Source: Patulibacter sp.
GTDB taxonomy: Bacteria > Actinomycetota > Thermoleophilia > Solirubrobacterales > Solirubrobacteraceae
Length of the DNA stretch: 64,000 nucleotides
Reading direction: 5' to 3'
Assembly (NCBI RefSeq): GCF_030655195.1
Contig: NZ_JAURWA010000024.1
Span: 1-64,000 of the forward strand
Position numbers and translations under genes: made by a program. Position 1 is the first letter of the stretch. Each line of letters opens with the position of its first letter. Below the pieces are notes generated by a model, which worked only from the letters and a program-made list of their open reading frames with translations, made no database searches and was not told the DNA's origin. Below are positions 15,378 to 24,117 of this stretch, one piece after another.

Positions 15378-16888
15378 GCTCCGACGACGACAAGCGCGAC
15401 GGGCCCGTCCCCGAGGACGGCAGCGCCGCCTCGGCGGATCGCGAGCACGACTCGGACGCCAGCACCACCGAGCGCGAGCGCGGTGCCCGCGTCGCGGACG
15501 AGACGTCGGCCACGACGCCGTCCGCCTCGACGCCCGGCCAGCCCGACGAGGGCGGGGGACGCTCCACGTCCGCCGACCCCGAGGGCGCCTCGACCGGCGC
15601 GCCGACGGCCACCGCGCTGAAGGAGCGCGAGGAGGACTGGGAGACGATCGCCAAGCGCTACCGCGCCGACGAGGCGACCATCGACTTCTCCTCCCAGCTC
15701 GGCGCGGTCGCCACGCAGGACGAGACCGAGCTCCTGACGATCAACATGGGGCCGCACCACCCGGCGACCCACGGCGTGCTGCGCCTGTTGACCACGCTCG
15801 AGGGCGAGGTCATCCGCGACGTCAAGCCGATCATCGGCTACCTGCACACCGGCATCGAGAAGACCGCCGAGGACAAGGCGTACTGGAAGGCCATCCCCGT
15901 CGTCGAGCGGATGGACTACCTGGCGTACTACTTCAACGCCATGGCGTACTGCGGCGCCGTCGAGGACCTCCTCGGCGTCGAGGTCCCCAAGCGCGCCCAG
16001 TACCTGCGGGTCATCCACCTGGAGCTCAACCGCATCATGAGCCACCTCGTGTGGCTCGGCACGACGATGCTGGACCTCGGTGCGATCTCGATCCTCTGGT
16101 ACGCGTTCCGCGAGCGCGAGACGGTGCTCGACCTCTTCGAGTACTCGTCGGGCCAGCGCATGCACACGCGCTACTTCCAGATCGGTGGTGTCGCGGACGA
16201 CATCCCGGCCGGCTGGGCGGACAAGCTCCAGCGCTTCCTGGACGAGATGCCCACGCGTCTGGACCAGTACGAGGCGATGCTCTCGAAGAACGAGATCATC
16301 CTGCAGCGCCTGAAGGACGTCGGGGTGCTCGACGCCGAGAGCCTGCAGGCCTGGGGCGTGTCCGGTCCGCTGCTGCGCGCCGCCGGCGTGCCGTGGGACC
16401 TGCGCAAGGCGCAGCCGTACTCGAGCTACGACGACTTCGACTTCAAGATCCCGGTCGGCACGGTCGGCGACAACTACGACCGCTACGCGGTGCGCATCGC
16501 CGAGATGCGCGAGTCGGTGAAGATCATCCAGCAGGCGCTGGACGGCCTGCCCGAGGGCCCGGTCATCACCGGCGACCGCAAGGTCGCGCTGCCGCCGCGC
16601 CACGAGCTCGCCACCTCGATGGAGGCGCTGATCCACCACTTCAAGCTGGTGACGGAGGGCATGCGCGTCCCCGAGGGCGAGTCGTACTACCCGATCGAGG
16701 GCCCGCGCGGCGAGCTCGGCTGCTTCGTCCGCTCCGACGGCTCCAGCAAGCCGGCGCGCGTGCACATGCGCGACCCCTCGTTCGTCAACCTGCAGGCGTT
16801 CGGCGACATGGCCCGCGGCGAGTACATCGCCGACATGATCGCCACGCTCGCGTGTCTCGATCCGCTCCTCGGAGGCATCGACCGATGA
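15374..16888 (+). CDS. nuoD: NADH-quinone oxidoreductase subunit D with long acidic N-terminal extension
   Basis: 504 aa 49-kDa subunit that forms the quinone site with NuoB. The core begins near residue 85 (EDWETIAKRYR), then INMGPHHPATHGVLR with the quinone-site His and YLHTGIEKTAEDK. It ends with the conserved FVNLQAFGDMARGEYIADMIATLACLDPLLGGIDR block. The first 85 residues are an Asp/Ser/Thr/Ala/Glu-rich disordered stretch that ordinary NuoD lacks. GTG 15374 (GTGA with the nuoC stop) is the best start; GTGs at 15365 and 15368 are alternatives. Confidence 0.95.
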   Translation: MSSDDDKRDGPVPEDGSAASADREHDSDASTTERERGARVADETSATTPSASTPGQPDEGGGRSTSADPEGASTGAPTATALKEREEDWETIAKRYRADEATIDFSSQLGAVATQDETELLTINMGPHHPATHGVLRLLTTLEGEVIRDVKPIIGYLHTGIEKTAEDKAYWKAIPVVERMDYLAYYFNAMAYCGAVEDLLGVEVPKRAQYLRVIHLELNRIMSHLVWLGTTMLDLGAISILWYAFRERETVLDLFEYSSGQRMHTRYFQIGGVADDIPAGWADKLQRFLDEMPTRLDQYEAMLSKNEIILQRLKDVGVLDAESLQAWGVSGPLLRAAGVPWDLRKAQPYSSYDDFDFKIPVGTVGDNYDRYAVRIAEMRESVKIIQQALDGLPEGPVITGDRKVALPPRHELATSMEALIHHFKLVTEGMRVPEGESYYPIEGPRGELGCFVRSDGSSKPARVHMRDPSFVNLQAFGDMARGEYIADMIATLACLDPLLGGIDR

Positions 16889-17694
16889 CCATCCGCCGCG
16901 ACCCGCTCGACCCCAACGAGCGCGAGCTCGTCCGCGAGGGCGCCCCGTCGCCCGCCGGCCCGCGCCGCGCGTACATGCCGGAGCTCCCGGACGGTGCGGA
17001 CCTCACGCAGGAGGTCGTCCGCTTCGACGGCGGCTCCCGCGTCCCCGGCCAGCACGGCGCCACGGACCTGACGAAGGACCCGGCCGGCGTGCCGGACCCC
17101 GCGCAGGTCGAGGTCCCCGCGGCGCTGCGCGCCGAGATCGAGGACTTCATGTCGCGGTACCCGGACTCCCGGTCCGCCGCGATCCCGGCGCTCGCCGCCG
17201 CCCAGCGCGTGCACGGCTGGTGCTCGCCGCAGGCGGTCGAGCAGGTCGCCTGCGTGATGCGCCTGACCCCGGCGTACCTGACCGCGGTCGTCGGCTTCTA
17301 CGACATGCTCGAGGGCACCGAGGTCGGTCGTCAGACGGTCTACGTCTGCACCAACATCTCGTGCTCGCTGCGCGGCGCGGACGACCTGCTCGCCTCGCTC
17401 AAGGGCGAGATCGGCGACCACCCGGACGTCAACATCCGGGGCTTCGAGTGCCTCGGCGCCTGCGACATCGCGCCGATGTGCTCCGTCAACGGCACGTACG
17501 TCGGGCCGATCGACGCCGACGAGGTCCCCGAGCTCGCCCGTCAGATCATCTCGGCCCAGGACCCGCTGCCCGGCAAGCAGCTCGTCCGCCGGCGCGTCGC
17601 CGACGTCGCCGCCAACTCGGACGACGTCGCCCGTGCGTCGCTCGACTCGGGAACCCTCGATCCCGTCTCCCTCGACGGAGGACGTTCCGCATGA
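16885..17694 (+). CDS. nuoE: NADH-quinone oxidoreductase subunit E
   Basis: 269 aa 24-kDa subunit of the NADH-dehydrogenase module. It binds a [2Fe-2S] cluster (N1a) through CTNISC and CLGAC, with preceding helical domain RSAAIPALAAAQRVHGW. It carries a roughly 80-residue N-terminal leader (with an RRAYMPELPD segment) and a 40-residue C-terminal tail beyond the usual domain. ATGA overlaps on both sides couple it to nuoD and nuoF. Confidence 0.95.
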   Translation: MTIRRDPLDPNERELVREGAPSPAGPRRAYMPELPDGADLTQEVVRFDGGSRVPGQHGATDLTKDPAGVPDPAQVEVPAALRAEIEDFMSRYPDSRSAAIPALAAAQRVHGWCSPQAVEQVACVMRLTPAYLTAVVGFYDMLEGTEVGRQTVYVCTNISCSLRGADDLLASLKGEIGDHPDVNIRGFECLGACDIAPMCSVNGTYVGPIDADEVPELARQIISAQDPLPGKQLVRRRVADVAANSDDVARASLDSGTLDPVSLDGGRSA

Positions 17695-19010
17695 CCAACC
17701 ACCTCCTCTTCCAGGACATCGACGAGCCCGGCCTCAGCACCATCGAGGTCTACAAGCGGCGCGGCGGCTACCTGATGGCCGAGCAGGCGCTCGCCATGGC
17801 CCGCGACTCGATCATCAGCTCGCTGAAGGACTCCGGCCTGCGCGGCCGTGGCGGCGCCGGGTTCCCGACGGGCCTGAAGGCGTCGTTCATCCCGCAGGGC
17901 AAGATGGACAAGTTCCTCGTCTGCAACGCGGACGAGTCGGAGCCGGGGACCTTCAAGGACCGCGAGCTCATGCAGAAGAACCCCCACTCCCTCATCGAGG
18001 GGATGATCATCGCGGCCTACGCCGTGGGGGCGAACAAGGCGTTCATCTTCATCCGCGGCGAGTACGTCCAGCAGGCGGAGATCCTCGAGAAGGCGATCGA
18101 GGAGGCCAAGGCGGCCGGGTACCTCGGACCGGACGTCATGGGCCGCGGCGTCGAGCTCGACATGTGGGTCCACCGCGGTGCCGGCGCCTACATCTGCGGC
18201 GAGGAGACCGGCCTGCTCGACGCGCTCGAGGGCCGTCGTGGCAACCCGCGCCTGAAGCCGCCGTTCCCGGCCAACCAGGGCCTCTACCAGGGGCCGACGC
18301 TGATCAACAACGTCGAGACCCTGACGGCGATCACCTACATCCTCAAGGTCGGCGCCGAGGCGTACGCGGCCATGGGGGTCGAGAAGTCCTCCGGCACCAA
18401 GCTCATCTCCGTCTCGGGCAATGTCAAGCGCCCGGGCAACTACGAGATCGAGATGGGCATGACGGGCCGGGACATCATCTACGGCCTCGCCGGCGGCATC
18501 GAGGACGACCGCGAGGTCCTCCTCTGGTTCCCCGGCGGCTCGTCCTCGCCGGTCCTGACGAAGGACGACCTGGACCTGCCGTACGACTACGACTCGCTCG
18601 CGGGTGCGAAGACGATGCTCGGCTCCGGCGCGATCATCGTCGCCCACGACGGCAACTCCGTCGTCGACATCGCCGTGAAGACGGCGAGCTTCTACAAGCA
18701 CGAGAGCTGCGGCAAGTGCACCCCGTGTCGCGAGGGCACGAGCTGGACCACGAAGATGCTCAAGCGCATCCAGTCCGGCGAGGCCACGCCGATGGACCTC
18801 GACGTCATCTCCTCCGTCTGCGAGCAGATCATGGGCAACTGCCTGTGCGTGCTCGGCGACGCGATGGCGATGCCGGTCGCGTCCATGGTCACCAAGTTCC
18901 GCCCGCACTTCGAGGCCCACATCGAGCAGGCGCGCGCGGCCAACGAGGCTCGTCTGCTCGCCGAGCTCGACGCCCCGGGCAACGTCCTCCAAGGAATCGC
19001 CGCCGACTGA
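17691..19010 (+). CDS. nuoF: NADH-quinone oxidoreductase subunit F
   Basis: 439 aa NADH- and FMN-binding subunit. The nucleotide/FMN glycine-rich loop is GLRGRGGAGFPTGLK. Residues contacting FMN/NADH lie in CNADESEPGTFKDRE and YICGEETGLLDALEG. The N3 [4Fe-4S] cluster motif is ESCGKCTPCREG, with a fourth Cys in GNCLCVLGD. Full family length. ATGA overlap with nuoE, and its TGA shares one base with the nuoG ATG. Confidence 0.98.
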   Translation: MTNHLLFQDIDEPGLSTIEVYKRRGGYLMAEQALAMARDSIISSLKDSGLRGRGGAGFPTGLKASFIPQGKMDKFLVCNADESEPGTFKDRELMQKNPHSLIEGMIIAAYAVGANKAFIFIRGEYVQQAEILEKAIEEAKAAGYLGPDVMGRGVELDMWVHRGAGAYICGEETGLLDALEGRRGNPRLKPPFPANQGLYQGPTLINNVETLTAITYILKVGAEAYAAMGVEKSSGTKLISVSGNVKRPGNYEIEMGMTGRDIIYGLAGGIEDDREVLLWFPGGSSSPVLTKDDLDLPYDYDSLAGAKTMLGSGAIIVAHDGNSVVDIAVKTASFYKHESCGKCTPCREGTSWTTKMLKRIQSGEATPMDLDVISSVCEQIMGNCLCVLGDAMAMPVASMVTKFRPHFEAHIEQARAANEARLLAELDAPGNVLQGIAAD

Positions 19011-21511
19011 TGCCGCGTCCCGAGATCGACCAGATCACGTTCACCGTCGACGGCCGCGAGGTCGAGGCGCCCGCCGGCACGATGCTCGCCGACGCCGCCA
19101 AGCTGGGCGACGTCGACATCCCGGTCTTCTGCTACGAGCCCAAGCTCGGCGCTCCGGTCGGCGCGTGCCGCATGTGCCTCGTCGAGATCGAGGGCATCCC
19201 GAAGCTCCAGACCGCGTGCTCCACGCCGGTCCGCGACGGCATGGTCGTCGACACGCAGAACCCCCGCGTGAAGGCCGCGCAGGAGTCCGTCGTCGAGTTC
19301 CTGCTGCTGAACCACCCGCTGGACTGCCCGGTCTGCGACAAGGGCGGCGAGTGCCCGCTGCAGGACATCTCCTTCGGCTGGGGACGTGGCGAGAGCCGCT
19401 TCGTCGAGCCCAAGCGCCACTTCCAGAAGCCGGTGGAGCTGTCGCCGCTGATCGCGATCGACCGCGAGCGCTGCATCCTCTGCTACCGCTGCGTGCGGTT
19501 CTCGCAGGAGGTCTCCGAGGACTACCAGCTCGTCCTGCACGAGCGTGGCGCCGACACCTTCGTCGGCACGTTCGACGGCCACCCGTACGTCGCCCCGTTC
19601 TCCGGCAACATCATGGAGCTCTGCCCCGTCGGCGCGCTGACGAGCCAGGCCTACCGCTTCCGCGCCCGCCCGTGGGACATCGAGCAGTCCGGGTCGGTCT
19701 GCACGCTCTGCCCCGGGCAGTGCAACGTCTCCTACACCGTGCGCGACGACCGGGTCGTCCGCGTCCTCAACCGCCAGAACGACGACGTCGACGACGGCTG
19801 GCTCTGCGACCGCGGGCGCTTCGCGTACCAGTCGACCTACGTCGACGAGCGCGTCCAGGGCCCGATGGTCCGCGAGAACGGCCGGCTCGTGCCGTCCAGC
19901 TGGGACCGGGCGCTGTCGACCGCCGTCGACATCATCGACGCGGCCGACGGTCGCGTCGGGGCGCTCGCGGGGGGCGGCTCGTCCAACGAGGACGGCTGGC
20001 TCCTGCGCCGCCTGATGACCGAGGTCGTCGGCTCCCGGGACTTCGACTCGCGTCCCGCCGGCGTGCTGTCGGCCGGCCTGCAGGCCGCGCTGGACGCCCC
20101 CGAGGCGCAGGCCACGGTGGCCGACCTCGAGTGGGCCCACGCGGTGCTCGTGCTCGACACCGAGCCCGTCGACGACATGCCGGTGCTCGACCTGCGCCTG
20201 CGCAAGGGCGTGCGGCGCAACGGCGTCCGCCTCGCCGTCGCCACCAGCCGCCCGTCGGCGCTGGACCCCAACGCCGAGCTCTCCGTCCGGTTCGCGCCGG
20301 GCGCGGGGGAGGCCTTCGTCTGCGCGCTGGACGCCGCCGTCGGCGGTGTCGGCGACGTCGCCGGCCTGGCCGCGGCCGCCGGAGCGGACCGCGAGGCCGT
20401 CGAGGCCCTGGGGCGCATGCTCCGCGAGGCCGGCGAGGACGTCGTCGTGGTCTGGGGCGAGCGCCTGACGCACGCCGCCGACCCCGAGGTCGGCGCCAAC
20501 GCCGCGCGCGCCCTGCTGAAGGCCTCGGGCCGCCTGGGGCTGCTCGACGGCCGCCGCGGTGCCGGTCTCCTGCAGGTGCCCACCGGCATGAACGCCCGCG
20601 GGCTGCGCGAGCTCGGCGTCCTGCCGAACGTCGGCCCCGGCTACAGCGAGCCGGCGCAGGTCGGTCGCTCGTCGCGCGAGATCGCGGTCGCCGCGGCCGC
20701 CGGCGAGGTCCGGGCGCTGCACCTGCTGCACGTCGACCCGGTCGCGTCGTACCCCGACCGCGCCTTGTGGGAGGCCGGGCTGGCCGCCGCGACGGGCGTC
20801 GTCGCCCACGCGTCGTTCCTGACCGAGGGCGTGCTCGAGCACGCCGACGTCGTCTTCCCGTCCGAGGCCGGCGCCGAGAAGGAGGGCACCGTCACCCACC
20901 CCGACGGCCGCCTCCAGCGCCTGCGTCCCGCGGTCGGCAAGCCGGAGGGCACGCTGCCGACGTGGCAGGTGCTCTCGCACCTGATCACCGCGCTCGGCGG
21001 CCGCGCCACCGCGCTGACGTCGATGATGATCACGAGCGAGATCGCCGAGGCGGTGCCGTTCTACGCCGGCATCACGCACGACGAGATCGGTGGCTTCGGG
21101 ATCCGCTGGCAGGAGCGCGAGGCGTCCGACGCCTTCCCCGCCGGCGACTCCGGTCCGTTCTCGCTCGTCGCACCCGTCGCCGCCGCGTCGCCCAACGGCG
21201 CCCTGCGCCTGGGCAGCTTCCGGTCGGTGTGGTCCTCGCCCGAGGTCGCCCACGCGCCGGCGCTGAAGTTCCTGGCGCCGAAGCAGCGCGCCGAGCTGAA
21301 CCCCGACGACGCCGCCGACCGGGGCATCCGCCACGGCCAGCGCGTCACGGTGACGGCGGACGGCACGTCGGTCTCGGCCACCGCGCACCTGCGCACCGCG
21401 TCCCCGCGCGGCAGCGTCTTCCTCGAGACGGGTCTCGGCGACCAGAGCGCCTCGGCGCTCCAGAGCACCGAAGCCACCGTCCCGTCGATGGTGACGGTGG
21501 AGAGCGCATGA
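19010..21511 (+). CDS. nuoG: NADH-quinone oxidoreductase subunit G
   Basis: 833 aa. N-terminal [2Fe-2S] ferredoxin-like domain (CYEPKLGAPVGACRMCLVE, TACSTPV), then the His/Cys [4Fe-4S] region (HPLDCPVCDKGGECPLQD), then CILCYRCVRF...CPVGA. A further CTLCPGQC cluster motif opens the molybdopterin-oxidoreductase-like domain that fills the rest. This extra N7-type motif is found in a subset of bacterial NuoG. The C-terminal beta-barrel domain (PDDAADRGIRHGQRVTV) is present. TGATG junction with nuoF, ATGA with nuoH. Confidence 0.97.
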   Translation: MPRPEIDQITFTVDGREVEAPAGTMLADAAKLGDVDIPVFCYEPKLGAPVGACRMCLVEIEGIPKLQTACSTPVRDGMVVDTQNPRVKAAQESVVEFLLLNHPLDCPVCDKGGECPLQDISFGWGRGESRFVEPKRHFQKPVELSPLIAIDRERCILCYRCVRFSQEVSEDYQLVLHERGADTFVGTFDGHPYVAPFSGNIMELCPVGALTSQAYRFRARPWDIEQSGSVCTLCPGQCNVSYTVRDDRVVRVLNRQNDDVDDGWLCDRGRFAYQSTYVDERVQGPMVRENGRLVPSSWDRALSTAVDIIDAADGRVGALAGGGSSNEDGWLLRRLMTEVVGSRDFDSRPAGVLSAGLQAALDAPEAQATVADLEWAHAVLVLDTEPVDDMPVLDLRLRKGVRRNGVRLAVATSRPSALDPNAELSVRFAPGAGEAFVCALDAAVGGVGDVAGLAAAAGADREAVEALGRMLREAGEDVVVVWGERLTHAADPEVGANAARALLKASGRLGLLDGRRGAGLLQVPTGMNARGLRELGVLPNVGPGYSEPAQVGRSSREIAVAAAAGEVRALHLLHVDPVASYPDRALWEAGLAAATGVVAHASFLTEGVLEHADVVFPSEAGAEKEGTVTHPDGRLQRLRPAVGKPEGTLPTWQVLSHLITALGGRATALTSMMITSEIAEAVPFYAGITHDEIGGFGIRWQEREASDAFPAGDSGPFSLVAPVAAASPNGALRLGSFRSVWSSPEVAHAPALKFLAPKQRAELNPDDAADRGIRHGQRVTVTADGTSVSATAHLRTASPRGSVFLETGLGDQSASALQSTEATVPSMVTVESA

Positions 21512-22560
21512 CGGCTCTCGTCGCCGCCCCACTGGGCGCAGTCAACTACGCCGAGCCCTGGTGGGCGCAGCTCATCAAGGCGTTCCTGATCTTCGCGATC
21601 GGGTTCTCCCTGGTCCCGCTGGTCCTCCTCTACGAGCGCAAGCTGCTGGGCAGGTTCCAGAACCGCCCAGGACCCAACCGCGTCGGCGTCTACGGCTCCA
21701 TGCAGCCGCTGGCCGACATCGGCAAGCTGCTCTTCAAGGAGCAGTTCAAGCCGCGCGGCGCCATCGGCTGGCTGTTCGTGGCCGCCCCGATCATCTCCAT
21801 GGTCGCCGCGCTGGCGACGATGCCGCTGATCCCGTTCTCCAACCGGCCGCAGGACATCTTCGGCACGCCGGTCGGCCTGTACGGGCTGGACTCCGAGATC
21901 GGCCTGCTGATCTTCTTCGCGTTCTCCGCGATCGGCTCGTACGGCATCCTGCTCGGCGGCTGGTCGTCGGTCTCGAAGTACTCGTTCCTCGGCGCGATGC
22001 GCGGCGCGGCCCAGCTGATCTCGTACGAGGCGGCCCAGGGTCTCGCGCTCCTCGGCGTCGTGATGACGACCGGCTCGCTGTCGCTGTCGGCGATCGTGGA
22101 CCAGCAGGGCGACCAGCACGTCTGGTTCCTCGTCCCGCAGATCGTCGGCGCGTTCATCTTCTTCGTCGCGACGCTGGCGGAGATCAACCGCACGCCGTTC
22201 GACCTGCTCGAGGCCGACTCCGAGCTGGTCGGCGGCTTCATGACGGAGTACGGCGGCGGCCGGTTCGCCCTGTACTACGTCGCGGAGTACGTGCACCTGA
22301 TCGTCGCCGGCGCGATGTTCTCGACGCTGTTCCTCGGCGGCTGGCACATCCCGTTCTGGCAGGGTGCCCCCGGCTTCATCGATCCGTTCGTCGTGCTCGC
22401 CAAGACGCTCGTCGTCGTGTCGGTGATCATCTGGATCCGCGCGACGCTGCCGCGGCTGCGGTACGACCAGCTGATGTCCTTCGGGTGGAAGATCCTGCTC
22501 CCCCTCGCCACCCTCAACGCCCTCGTGACGGCCCTGTTCGTCGTCGCGCCCTGGTCCTAG
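21508..22560 (+). CDS. nuoH: NADH-quinone oxidoreductase subunit H
   Basis: 350 aa, about eight membrane helices. It links the peripheral arm to the membrane arm and forms the quinone entry. Signatures are ERKLLGRFQNRPGPNRVG after helix 1 and the acidic cytoplasmic loop AEINRTPFDLLEADSELVGGFMTEYGG. Normal length. Coupled to nuoG by ATGA. Confidence 0.98.
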   Translation: MTALVAAPLGAVNYAEPWWAQLIKAFLIFAIGFSLVPLVLLYERKLLGRFQNRPGPNRVGVYGSMQPLADIGKLLFKEQFKPRGAIGWLFVAAPIISMVAALATMPLIPFSNRPQDIFGTPVGLYGLDSEIGLLIFFAFSAIGSYGILLGGWSSVSKYSFLGAMRGAAQLISYEAAQGLALLGVVMTTGSLSLSAIVDQQGDQHVWFLVPQIVGAFIFFVATLAEINRTPFDLLEADSELVGGFMTEYGGGRFALYYVAEYVHLIVAGAMFSTLFLGGWHIPFWQGAPGFIDPFVVLAKTLVVVSVIIWIRATLPRLRYDQLMSFGWKILLPLATLNALVTALFVVAPWS

Positions 22561-22580
22561 TCCGGACCCCGGAGGCACGT

Positions 22581-23114
22581 ATGACCTGGAATCCCGACAG
22601 CGACGTCGTCGAGGTGGCCCGCGGCCCCGAGCCCGGTGGGCTCGGTGGCGCGTACCGCGTCTTCGGCGAGACGCTCCGCGGCCTGAAGACCTCGTTCATG
22701 CGCGTGGTCGAAGGCACCCACACCGTGGAGTACCCCGAGGAGAAGATCCCGGTGTACCCGCGCTGGCGCGGCCGGCACAAGCTCCACAAGTTCGAGGACA
22801 CCGGCCTCGAGAAGTGCGTCGGCTGCTCGCTCTGCGCCGCGGCCTGCCCGGCGGACTGCATCCGCGTCGTGGCGGCCGAGAACACCGACGAGAACCGCGT
22901 CTCCGGCGGCGAGCGCTACGCGGCGGTCTACGAGATCAACATGAGCCGCTGCATCTTCTGCGGCTACTGCGAGATCGCCTGCCCGTTCGACGCGATCACG
23001 ATGGGCTCCGACTTCGAGCTGGCGGACTACAACCGCTCCGATCTGATCTTCACGAAGGAGATGCTCCTCGCGGAGCCGATGGTCCGGACGCCGCTGCGGG
23101 CGGAAGGGGAGTAG
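22581..23114 (+). CDS. nuoI: NADH-quinone oxidoreductase subunit I
   Basis: 177 aa ferredoxin-like subunit with two [4Fe-4S] clusters (N6a/N6b): CVGCSLCAAACPADC and CIFCGYCEIACPFDA. ATG 22581 follows a GGAGG Shine-Dalgarno at 22571-22575. This is one of the few operon junctions with a real gap (20 nt) and its own ribosome-binding site. Confidence 0.98.
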   Translation: MTWNPDSDVVEVARGPEPGGLGGAYRVFGETLRGLKTSFMRVVEGTHTVEYPEEKIPVYPRWRGRHKLHKFEDTGLEKCVGCSLCAAACPADCIRVVAAENTDENRVSGGERYAAVYEINMSRCIFCGYCEIACPFDAITMGSDFELADYNRSDLIFTKEMLLAEPMVRTPLRAEGE

Positions 23115-23116
23115 TC

Positions 23117-23821
23117 GTGGACGAGATCCTCTTCTTCGTCGCGGGCATCGCGGCGGTCGTCGCCGCGGCCGGGACCGTCTTCCTGCGCAACCCGTTCTAC
23201 GCGGTGCTGTCGCTGGTCGTGCACCTGCTGTCCCTGTCGCTGCTCTTCCTCCTCCTCTATGCGCCGTTCGTGGCCGTCGTGCAGGTCATGGTCTACGTCG
23301 GCGCGGTGATGGTGCTCTACGTCTTCGTCAACGCGTACGTCGGCGGGGGGACCGAGCCGCAGGGCGGGGGAGCCCCGACCCTGCGCGCCTTCTCCTACGC
23401 GATCGGCCTCACGTTGATCGCCACGATCGGCATCGCGATCCTCGGCTCCGGCCTGCAGGTCATCGACGGCTCGGGCCCGGAGAACGTCCGGGCGTCCTTC
23501 GGCTCGCCCTCCGAGATCGGCGAGCTGCTGCTGACGAAGTTCCTGCTGCCGTTCGAGGCCGCGTCGTTCCTGCTGCTGGTCGCCGCCATCGGCGCCGTCG
23601 TGCTCGCCCGCCGCCGTCGCGGCGCGCTGCCCGGCGAGGAGCGGATGGTCGCGGCGCTCGACCTGCTGGCGCCCACGGGCACCGGCTCCATGCGCGAGGG
23701 CGTCGGCGCGATCAACCCGACCCCGGGCGGCTTCAGCAGCCGCATCACCCCGTCGCAGGGCCCGAGCTCGCCCCCCGGCGAGCACGACGGCGGCGGCGAC
23801 GACGACGGAGACGCGCGATGA
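23117..23821 (+). CDS. nuoJ: NADH-quinone oxidoreductase subunit J
   Basis: 234 aa, five membrane helices. The conserved VVQVMVYVGAVMVLYVFV helix with its pi-bulge YVGA is at about residues 55-72. Beyond the last helix (ending VLARRRRG, about residue 174) runs a 60-residue Gly/Pro/Ser/Asp tail ending in EHDGGGDDDGDAR, longer than in typical NuoJ. GTG 23117 follows AGGGGAG. ATGA overlap with nuoK. Confidence 0.95.
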   Translation: MDEILFFVAGIAAVVAAAGTVFLRNPFYAVLSLVVHLLSLSLLFLLLYAPFVAVVQVMVYVGAVMVLYVFVNAYVGGGTEPQGGGAPTLRAFSYAIGLTLIATIGIAILGSGLQVIDGSGPENVRASFGSPSEIGELLLTKFLLPFEAASFLLLVAAIGAVVLARRRRGALPGEERMVAALDLLAPTGTGSMREGVGAINPTPGGFSSRITPSQGPSSPPGEHDGGGDDDGDAR

Positions 23822-24117
23822 GCACCGGTTGGTACCTGGCGGTCTCCGCCATCGTCTTCGCGATCGGCGCGGCCGGTGTGGCCACGCGCCGCAACCCGCT
23901 GCTGATCCTCGTCTGCCTCGAGCTCATGCTCAACGCGGGCAACCTGGCCATCGTGGCCTTCGCCCGGCAGCACGGCACCACCGAGGGGCACGTCTTCGCG
24001 CTCGTCGTGATGGTCGTCGCGGCGGCCGAGGTCGTCGTCGGCCTCGGCATCGTCGTGGCCATGTACCGCAACCGCGTCCCCGTGGACGTCGACGAGCTCC
24101 GGGAGCTGCACGGATGA
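23818..24117 (+). CDS. nuoK: NADH-quinone oxidoreductase subunit K
   Basis: 99 aa, three membrane helices. The two conserved glutamates of the proton channel are in LVCLELMLNAGN and VAAAEVVVGLGI. Normal length. ATGA overlaps with nuoJ and nuoL. Confidence 0.98.
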   Translation: MSTGWYLAVSAIVFAIGAAGVATRRNPLLILVCLELMLNAGNLAIVAFARQHGTTEGHVFALVVMVVAAAEVVVGLGIVVAMYRNRVPVDVDELRELHG